Position numbers and translations under genes: made by a program. A stretch of 35,776 nt of DNA. Origin: Burkholderiales bacterium. Its GTDB lineage: Bacteria; Pseudomonadota; Gammaproteobacteria; Burkholderiales; Casimicrobiaceae. Of this stretch, positions 1-5,969 are shown in pieces. The stretch covers positions 1-35,776 of the forward strand of contig JACMNN010000013.1 in assembly GCA_014378555.1 (NCBI GenBank). The letters run 5' to 3'. Position 1 is the first letter of the stretch; every line of letters begins with the position of its first letter. A model generated the notes under the pieces. That model ran no database searches and was not told the origin of the DNA. It saw only the letters and a program-made list of their open reading frames with translations.

Positions 1-760
1 CCGCAACCGGCGCAGCGTTCGCGCTCATCAACACCGCCGGCGCAGGCTGCAAAGTATTTGCGCCACGTATCGCGCCGATGATGCGGTTTTGCTCAGCAAG
101 ATTTCCGTGCGCGTTGCGAGCGTAATCAGGCAAACGACTGGTGATGGTGATCTCGCGCGCGCAGTTAGTGACGCAAATTGCGCCCTGCACATCGGGCTTC
201 GCGTTCACGTTCCATAACGAATGGACCGTGGTCGTACCGTTTCGGTTCGGCAGTTTTTGCTGCGTCTGGGCAATATTCTTATCGGTCAGCACAAAATCCG
301 CGGGCACGATGTTGCCAAGGTTCAAAATGTAGGCGGTCACCGCGTAAACGTCATCGGTACTCAGGCTTTTCGGCGCGTTCCACGGCATCGCACGATTGAT
401 GTAGTCCCACAGCGTTGAGAGCTGCGAGAGCTTCATCAAACTGGTGCGCTGCGGCACCGTCTCGGCGCTCAGGGCGGAAACGTGGCCCGATAGCATATCG
501 CCCGGTTTGGTGTGGCCAATGATCGGTGTGAAGTAAGCGTTGGACTCGCCAAATGCGCCATGACAGCTTTCGCATTTCGACTCCCAAACCTCCTGGCCTT
601 GGCTGACCGAGCCCGAGCCCGCCGGGAGGCCCTTAAAGTCGGGGCGAACGTCGATGTCCCAAGCGCGGATTTCGGCGGGCGTGGCGGGGCGGCCGAGGTT
701 CTGGAATTTGGGTTGAGCAAACGCGCTGCTCGTCAGCGACAAAAGAGTTAGCGCGAGCAA
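1..760 (-). CDS. soxD: SoxD-like c-type cytochrome, partial (C-terminus beyond window)
   Basis: Cytochrome subunit expected to take electrons from the SoxC molybdoprotein in periplasmic sulfur or sulfite oxidation. The open frame was read by hand on the minus strand; the ORF track shows only other frames here. From a TTG at 760 it gives a short hydrophobic signal (LLALTLLSLTSSAFA), then a haem c site CESCH near residue 63-67, then conserved-looking stretches such as GHTKPGD and WDYINRAMPW. A CVTNC motif follows further on, which resembles SoxD-type proteins. About 253 codons are visible and the frame is open at the left edge, so any second haem site would lie outside. The TTG has a plausible GGGAG upstream but is unusual, because a REPIN-like repeat sits directly upstream. 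A GTG further up would put repeat-encoded residues ahead of the signal. It follows soxC in the same direction, 170 bp away. A SorB-type cytochrome is the alternative. Confidence 0.8.
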   Translation of the reverse strand, partial: MLALTLLSLTSSAFAQPKFQNLGRPATPAEIRAWDIDVRPDFKGLPAGSGSVSQGQEVWESKCESCHGAFGESNAYFTPIIGHTKPGDMLSGHVSALSAETVPQRTSLMKLSQLSTLWDYINRAMPWNAPKSLSTDDVYAVTAYILNLGNIVPADFVLTDKNIAQTQQKLPNRNGTTTVHSLWNVNAKPDVQGAICVTNCAREITITSRLPDYARNAHGNLAEQNRIIGAIRGANTLQPAPAVLMSANAAPVA

Positions 761-769
761 CGTTCTACT

Positions 770-900
770 CCCTCTCCCGCGCGCGGGAGAGGGTTGGGGT
801 GAGGGTGCGACGGCAAGCGGAGCAATGTTTGCGCTTCGCGAGAGCACTACGACACCCTCACCCGCCCCTTCGGGGCACCCTCTCCCGCTTGCGGGAGAGG
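770..900. repeat. REPIN-like paired palindromic repeat between soxC and soxD
   Basis: Two inverted palindromic units, CCCTCTCCCGCGCGCGGGAGAGGG and CCCTCTCCCGCTTGCGGGAGAGGG, flank a short spacer. Each is accompanied by the arm GTTGGGGTGAGGG or its complement. The same family recurs near 7110, 11244, 17469 and 28432. It separates soxC from soxD and supplies the sequence just before the probable soxD start, so its hairpins could also affect transcript stability. Confidence 0.8.
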
Positions 901-929
901 GGCGAATCGCAACGCTGTGCATTGCGTGA

Positions 930-2285
930 CTAACCCACCTGAACATTGCTGACCTCCCCATTCGGCGAGACCAGCCAACTTTGAATCGCGTTGTTGTGAT
1001 AAATCGATCGTGTGCCGCGCACTTTGCGCATCGCGCTGATCGACGCCTGCACCTGCCCCGTTGAATCGGTCGCACGCGACATCAAAATCGCGTCACGCCC
1101 ATCCCACGTCCAATCAATATTGAACCGGGTCAAACATTTGTCGAGCACCGGCGTTTCCAGTCGCGCCGCGCGCCAGTTTTTGCCACCGTCCACCGACACA
1201 TCCACTCTACGGACCTTGCCGCGACCGCTCCAGGCAATACCGGTCACATTGAAAAATCCGCTGTCGAGCAGCACCTGTCCGCCCGATGGCGAGGTGATGA
1301 CGCTTTTGACCTCCTGAATACTTGAGTACTGGCGATGCTGCCCGTCAGGCATTAGGTCCACGTAGTGCAGCGTTTCGTCTTTCGCAGCGTACGGCATATC
1401 GCCGACTTCGATGCGGCGCAGATATTTCACCCACGACACGCCCTGCACGCCCGGCACCACCAGCCGCAGCGGATAGCCGTTCTCCGGGCGCAACATTTCG
1501 CCGTTCATGCCGTACGCGACCATCACATCGTCGAGCGCATTGGCAAGATTGATGGTGCGGGTCATGCTGCTGCCGTCGGCGCCTTCAGCAAGAATAAATT
1601 TCGCCTTTTTAAGGTCAATGCCGCAATCGTCAAGCAGCCATTTCAACGGCACGCCGGTGAACTCGCAGCACGACAGCATGCCGTGTGTGTACTGCACGGT
1701 AGGCACCGCGTTGTTACCCCATTCCATACCGGTGTTGGCGCCGCATTCGATGAAATGCATGCGCGAAATGCTCGGCATGCGCATCAAGTCGTCCATGGCG
1801 TAGACCTTGGGGCGGGCGACCAGACCGTTGATCATGAAACGATGCTGCGATGGATCAATGTCCCACCAGCCTTGATGATGCCGCTCGAAATGCAAACCGC
1901 TGGGCGTGATCATGCCGAAAAAGCCCTGCAGCGGCGCAAAGCTCACGCTCGCTGCGCCGATCCGCGTAAGGCCCGGGGACTCGCGGCGTTGCAGATTTTC
2001 TTCAAACTTGGACGGCAGGCCATAGCCGCGTGATGCCACCGGCTGGCCTAAGCCTTTGCTGTGGGCGGGTAGATTCAAAATTGCCGGATCACCCAAAGCC
2101 TCGTTAGCGGCGAAAGTGCGGCCCGATGCGCCGGCCAACGTAGCAGCACTCGCCGCAAGAAACGCCTTGCGCAGAAATGATCGACGGTCATCACGCGGCA
2201 GCGTCATAGCCTCGCGCGAAAGAAAAAACTCGGGCGCTTTTTGCAGGCGACCAAGGCGCGTACTCAACGGCGCGGACCCGCTCAT
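930..2285 (-). CDS. soxC: Sulfite/sulfane dehydrogenase molybdopterin subunit SoxC
   Basis: Periplasmic molybdenum-cofactor oxidoreductase of the sulfite oxidase family, which works with a SoxD-type cytochrome to oxidise protein-bound sulfur or sulfite. At 451 aa it is a normal SoxC length. A Tat signal is visible (DRRSFLRKAFLAASAATLAGA, twin arginines at about 34-35). The presumed Mo-coordinating cysteine is in HFIECGANTG (about C181). The C-terminal dimerisation-type domain contains VRRVDVSVDGGKNW. The annotated ATG overlaps the TGA of the upstream regulator (ATGA), which favours translational coupling. An internal ATG 26 codons later, just before the Tat motif, is an alternative start. SorA-type sulfite dehydrogenase is the main alternative; the neighbouring cytochrome and overall sequence favour SoxC. 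Confidence 0.88.
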   Translation of the reverse strand: MSGSAPLSTRLGRLQKAPEFFLSREAMTLPRDDRRSFLRKAFLAASAATLAGASGRTFAANEALGDPAILNLPAHSKGLGQPVASRGYGLPSKFEENLQRRESPGLTRIGAASVSFAPLQGFFGMITPSGLHFERHHQGWWDIDPSQHRFMINGLVARPKVYAMDDLMRMPSISRMHFIECGANTGMEWGNNAVPTVQYTHGMLSCCEFTGVPLKWLLDDCGIDLKKAKFILAEGADGSSMTRTINLANALDDVMVAYGMNGEMLRPENGYPLRLVVPGVQGVSWVKYLRRIEVGDMPYAAKDETLHYVDLMPDGQHRQYSSIQEVKSVITSPSGGQVLLDSGFFNVTGIAWSGRGKVRRVDVSVDGGKNWRAARLETPVLDKCLTRFNIDWTWDGRDAILMSRATDSTGQVQASISAMRKVRGTRSIYHNNAIQSWLVSPNGEVSNVQVG

Positions 2286-2833
2286 TGTGCCGCCTTAGCA
2301 GCGCTCGCAACGCTAACAGCAGCCGCGACGCGAGAAACAGCCCCAACGCTCGCAGGCCCCGCAACGCGAGAAACCCGAGACCCCGTTCGCCCTGAGCGCA
2401 GCGAAGGGTCTGATGAATCAACGCCGTCAAACCCTTCGCTACGCTCAGGGCGAACGGATTTGATGGGGGTATCAATTACGCCCTGCGCCATAAATTGCGC
2501 GGCGCTTTCTTGCAACGTACTAGCAACAGCCAGCTCATCGCTCTCGCGTGCCATCAGACTTACACAAGCGGTGCGGCAAATTTCGGTGAGTGTCGTGTCG
2601 CTGATGACGTACAACGCCTGCGCGCCCGCCTTCCGCCGTGAAGCGACGCCCGACAGATGCAAGTGAGTGAGGTGCCGCGACACAGCACTCTGCGACAAAC
2701 CGGTGGCTGTCATCACGTCGGTCACGCTCTGCTCGGTGTTACACACGGCGTGGATGACCTTCAGCCGCGATGCATCCGAAAGCAGCGAAAAATACCGAGC
2801 GACCTTGTTAAATACGGGCTCAAGTTCTTGCAT
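2282..2833 (-). CDS. ArsR-family regulator with repeat-encoded C-terminal tail
   Basis: Winged-helix transcription factor, probably controlling soxCD. With ATG 2833 as start it has 183 aa. The track start is a TTG eight codons earlier, and GGAAG lies at a workable distance before the ATG. The recognition helix region reads GLSQSAVSRHLTHLHLSGV, a standard ArsR fold. Cysteines C31 (HAVCNTEQ), C86 and C90 (EICRTAC) sit near helices where sulfide/persulfide sensors such as BigR and SqrR carry their pair; this is an inference from position. ArsR proteins usually run about 100-120 aa. Here residues 127-150 are translated from a dispersed inverted repeat (VRPERSEGF...DPSLRSGRT), followed by an Ala/Val/Ser-rich tail. 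Its stop overlaps the soxC start. The role in sulfur regulation is inferred from context. Confidence 0.85.
   Translation of the reverse strand: MQELEPVFNKVARYFSLLSDASRLKVIHAVCNTEQSVTDVMTATGLSQSAVSRHLTHLHLSGVASRRKAGAQALYVISDTTLTEICRTACVSLMARESDELAVASTLQESAAQFMAQGVIDTPIKSVRPERSEGFDGVDSSDPSLRSGRTGSRVSRVAGPASVGAVSRVAAAVSVASAAKAAQ
2384..2457. repeat. Inverted repeat, CGTTCGCCCTGAGCG family, inside the ArsR-type gene
   Basis: The arms CCGTTCGCCCTGAGCGCAG and CTACGCTCAGGGCGAACGG face each other around a spacer of roughly 20-30 bases. The same family with nearly identical arms occurs at 9350-9422 between lptE and holA. Here it is read through in frame and encodes part of the regulator's C-terminal tail. 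Confidence 0.85.
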
Positions 2834-2859
2834 GTTGAAAACGCTTCCTTTCCACAATT

Positions 2860-2885
2860 ATGCGTGTACGCGCATATTCGCGAAT
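2860..2885. promoter_or_regulatory. Paired palindromes, candidate operator for the ArsR-type regulator
   Basis: ATGCGTGTACGCGCAT (14 of 16 positions symmetric) is followed immediately by the perfect palindrome ATTCGCGAAT. Both lie 27-52 bp upstream of the regulator's ATG, in the gap before the regulator-soxC-soxD genes. ArsR-family repressors bind such dyads and often autoregulate. The binding assignment is inference. Confidence 0.5.
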
Positions 2886-2948
2886 TGGGGTTTTCCCGTT
2901 TTGTGCAGCGGTTTTCTTGTTCTTGCAGGGCGCTCTAGTTACAAGCCG

Positions 2949-3548
2949 TTACGGGTACTTGATGCTGCAACCATACGGTTGCGCTGTGGCCACCGACACC
3001 GGTTTGCCTGCCAGTGTTTCATCCAGCGCAGCACGCACGTAGTTTTTTGCGGTCTTCACGTCAGCCGGGTTGGCGCTGCGTTTGTCGTCAATACCGCCCG
3101 CATAAACCAGCTTTCCCGTGGGATCGATTACGTACATATGTGGCGTGGTTTTCGCCGCATAAGCCTGCCCGGCCTTGCCGCTTTCGTCCATCAGCAAATA
3201 GCTGGAAGCGCCCTTCCATTCACCGTTGATTTTGGCGTTGAGCTTGGCCGGTGCCAGGTAATCCGAGTGATTTTTTTCGGTGCTGTTGATCGACAGCCAC
3301 ACCACGCCTTTCGCCTTCGCGTCAGACTGCAGCGACTGCATGTTGTTTGAACCATAGTGTTTGACCACAAACGGGCAACCGGGGTTGGTCCACTCCAACA
3401 CCACATTTTTGCCTTTGAAATCGGATAGTTTTACGGTCTTGCCGTTGACATCGGTCAGGCTGAAATCAGGGGCAGCTTGACCCACGGTGACCGCGTGAGC
3501 GGCGGCCATTGCAGTGGTCACGAAAAGGGCGGCGAGGGCGCGGATCAT
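2949..3548 (-). CDS. Redoxin (AhpC/TSA-thioredoxin fold) family exported protein
   Basis: Probable periplasmic thiol-dependent reductase or peroxidase-like protein of 199 aa. A cleavable signal is visible (MIRALAALFVTTAMAAAHA), followed by GQAAPDFSLTDVNGKTVKLSDFKGK, the usual opening of the redoxin fold. The active-site region is WTNPGCPFV with a single cysteine (C58), not CxxC. A second cysteine lies at the extreme C-terminus (YGCSIKYP, C194) and could act as a resolving cysteine. AAGGAG stands five bases before the ATG. It follows the DsbD-like gene by 45 bp in the same direction, so the membrane reductase could recharge it. The exact substrate cannot be read from the sequence. Confidence 0.8.
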   Translation of the reverse strand: MIRALAALFVTTAMAAAHAVTVGQAAPDFSLTDVNGKTVKLSDFKGKNVVLEWTNPGCPFVVKHYGSNNMQSLQSDAKAKGVVWLSINSTEKNHSDYLAPAKLNAKINGEWKGASSYLLMDESGKAGQAYAAKTTPHMYVIDPTGKLVYAGGIDDKRSANPADVKTAKNYVRAALDETLAGKPVSVATAQPYGCSIKYP

Positions 3549-3593
3549 GGAGACTCCTTGGTTAAAGATGGGACAGAATTTGCCAATAACGCG

Positions 3594-5759
3594 CTACGGC
3601 AGTGCGAGCAAGGCTTCTTTGACGATGCCGGTCGTCAGCAGTTCCGGCAACAGCTGCGGCGCTTTGCCCGGCGCATGCAACACATACACCGGCACGCCGG
3701 AGCGGTTCATCGCCGCCAAAGCCTGTGTGATGCGTTCGTCGCGATTGGTCCAATCGGCGCGCATCAGCGTGACCTGTTTTTGTTCAAACAGACTGACAAT
3801 CTCCGCGCGAGAGAGTACTAATCGTTTGTTCGCCTGACAGCTTACGCACCAAGCAGCCGTGAAATCAACGAACACCGGTTTGCCTTCAGCGTTGAGTTTG
3901 GCCACCGTCGCCGGATCCCACGGTTGCCAGTTCGCTTTGCTTGGTGTTGCTGACATGACTGCGGCTTGGGCGAGTTCAGCGGTCGGCCATGCCAGCGCCA
4001 TCGCGGTCACCGCTGCGGCCACTCCGGCCCAGCGCACGCCAGACCGCATTGAGCCAATTAACCAGGCCGCAAACGCCAACCCGACCAGGCCGAGCAAACC
4101 GATCGCTGCGCCGTCCGCGCCCGCTTGCAACGAAATCACCCACACCAGCCAGACCACCGTCAAGAACATCGGAAACGCCAGTAACTGCTTGAACGTAACC
4201 ATCCATTGCCCCGGACGCGGCAGCTTGTCCAGCCACTTTGGGAACCACGCCAGCAGCACATAAGGCAGCGCCATGCCGACGCCCAGTGCGGCGAACACCG
4301 CCAGCGCGGCCGCGGCACTCTGCGTCAGCGCAAAGCCGAGCGCTGCGCCCATAAATGGCGCGGTGCAGGGGCTTGCCGCGATCACCGCCAACACGCCGGA
4401 GAAAAACGCATCGATGCCGGGATGTTTTGCCTGCATCGACAGCAGTGATGACGGCGCGAGTTGGCCGACCTCGAACGCGCCCATCAGGTTAAGCCCGATC
4501 ATAAAAAAGATGACCGCCAGCACCCAAACCACACCGGGGTTTTGCAACTGAAAGCCCCAGCCAATGCTGCTCCCAGCGCTCTTAAGTGCAAGCATGACAC
4601 CTGCCAGTGCGAGAAACGAAAGCACTACGCCGACCGCGTAATAAATGCCGTGTTGGCGCATCGCAGTGCGGCTTTCTGCCGCTTTGCCCGAGTGCTTTGC
4701 AAACGAAAGTATTTTCAGCGATAACACCGGAAACACACACGGCATTAAGTTCAAAACCATGCCACCGATAAACGCCAATAACAGCGCTGACCAAAATGTC
4801 AGCGCGTTTGCCGACGAGTCGGCGCTGCTTGCCGCTCCACCCAATGCCGACGCCCCGGCCGGCAATACAAACGCTGTGTTGCTCACCGTCGCCAGCGTGG
4901 TGCCCGCCGTTTCACCCTTTGCGCCAATGGGGTTAGAGGCCGCCAGCACAATCGGCATGCGCTCCGGCAACTTAACGCCATCGACCAGCTTCAACTTGAC
5001 CGCGTAGCCCTGGGGGGTGCGGTAAACCTGCTGCACCGACGGGTCATTGACTTGTTCTAGCACTGGGAACACGTCGAGCGCGGTCAGTGCAGTTGCGCCC
5101 GCAGGGGCCACCAAGTCAAGCCACGCATCTCGTGCCGGATTGGCGGCGGTGTGCAGGGTTGCCTTCCACGCGCTTGCGTCACCGGGTGTGGCCGCGCGTG
5201 CGGCGGCGAAGCGTGCGCCGTCAGCGCCAATCGCGTTACTTGCCGCGACCGGCAACGTCACCGACACATTACCTTCTTCCGGAATGCACACATCTTTGCA
5301 AACCAACCACTCGGCTTTCCCTTTAAGCGTTACCGATTCGCCGACCTTTGCGGCAAGCGGCACGCTGATCGTGACCGGCAGCAGCACCTCGCCCTCGTAG
5401 CCAAAATTAACAATCGGGCCGGTGGCAAGCCGCTTCGGCGTTGGCCAGTCAAATTCACCGACACCGTAACCGGGCGGCACATCCCAGGTAATTTTTGTTG
5501 GATAGCCCGAGTCGCCGGGGTTTTTCCAGTACGTATGCCAGTGCGGCGCATGCTTGATCGACAAACCGATTAGGTTTTTTTCACCCGCGACTAACGCGGT
5601 CTTCTCGGCGATCAGTTCGACTTCGGCGTGCTCGGTTTTAATGGGTGCAGCATGAAGCAGCGTCGCACACAAAAAAGCCGCAACTCCCGCAAGCAATGTC
5701 GTCGTCTTGGCGAAGGTTGGGAGCCTGTGTTTTTGGGTGGCGGAGGCGGAGATGTGCAT
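3594..5759 (-). CDS. dsbD: DsbD-family thiol:disulfide interchange protein (ScsB-like)
   Basis: Inner-membrane electron conduit carrying reductant from cytoplasmic thioredoxin to periplasmic thiol proteins. Of 721 aa, the N-terminal part is a signal plus a DsbD alpha-like periplasmic domain with a cysteine pair in WLVCKDVCIPEEG. The central part is the multi-spanning core with the two redox-cysteine motifs LMPCVFPVLSLK and ASPCTAPFMGAALG. The C-terminus is a thioredoxin-like domain with FTAAWCVSCQANKRL (about residues 638-641). This three-part layout matches DsbD/ScsB; the long N-terminal region beginning HAEVELIAEKTALVAGEKN is closer to ScsB-type proteins. It is the first gene of a minus-strand series running through redoxin toward the regulator and sox genes. 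The symbol reflects family, not proven orthology. Confidence 0.88.
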   Translation of the reverse strand: MHISASATQKHRLPTFAKTTTLLAGVAAFLCATLLHAAPIKTEHAEVELIAEKTALVAGEKNLIGLSIKHAPHWHTYWKNPGDSGYPTKITWDVPPGYGVGEFDWPTPKRLATGPIVNFGYEGEVLLPVTISVPLAAKVGESVTLKGKAEWLVCKDVCIPEEGNVSVTLPVAASNAIGADGARFAAARAATPGDASAWKATLHTAANPARDAWLDLVAPAGATALTALDVFPVLEQVNDPSVQQVYRTPQGYAVKLKLVDGVKLPERMPIVLAASNPIGAKGETAGTTLATVSNTAFVLPAGASALGGAASSADSSANALTFWSALLLAFIGGMVLNLMPCVFPVLSLKILSFAKHSGKAAESRTAMRQHGIYYAVGVVLSFLALAGVMLALKSAGSSIGWGFQLQNPGVVWVLAVIFFMIGLNLMGAFEVGQLAPSSLLSMQAKHPGIDAFFSGVLAVIAASPCTAPFMGAALGFALTQSAAAALAVFAALGVGMALPYVLLAWFPKWLDKLPRPGQWMVTFKQLLAFPMFLTVVWLVWVISLQAGADGAAIGLLGLVGLAFAAWLIGSMRSGVRWAGVAAAVTAMALAWPTAELAQAAVMSATPSKANWQPWDPATVAKLNAEGKPVFVDFTAAWCVSCQANKRLVLSRAEIVSLFEQKQVTLMRADWTNRDERITQALAAMNRSGVPVYVLHAPGKAPQLLPELLTTGIVKEALLALP

Positions 5760-5857
5760 AAAGAAAAATGTCGCTGGGCTTCTGCCCGATCGATGTGTAG
5801 ATTTATCCTGAGCCTGACCAAGGTCGCAGCGACGATGATAGGAGTGAATGAACGCGT

Positions 5858-5890
5858 TAAGGTTCCGCCTGCGGATGCCCGAGAACCTTA
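5858..5890 (+). promoter_or_regulatory. Stem-loop in the leuS leader
   Basis: TAAGGTTC and GAACCTTA form perfect 8-bp arms with a 17-base loop in the 210-bp gap between the divergent dsbD-like gene and leuS. A second small hairpin (AGGCTGCGTAGCCT) follows. No T tract follows either, and no known riboswitch or T-box pattern was recognised. A regulatory role is speculative. Confidence 0.35.
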
Positions 5891-5969
5891 CAATTCAAGG
5901 CCTTGCAGGCTGCGTAGCCTACGTTAGCAATTTTAGTGCGCAGTCCGCCGGCTGCGCCCAGATCGAGAC

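Noticed and set aside
1365-2033. 222-aa plus-strand ORF opposite soxC
   Set aside because: His/Arg/Ala-rich shadow of SoxC, with no ribosome binding site or domain.
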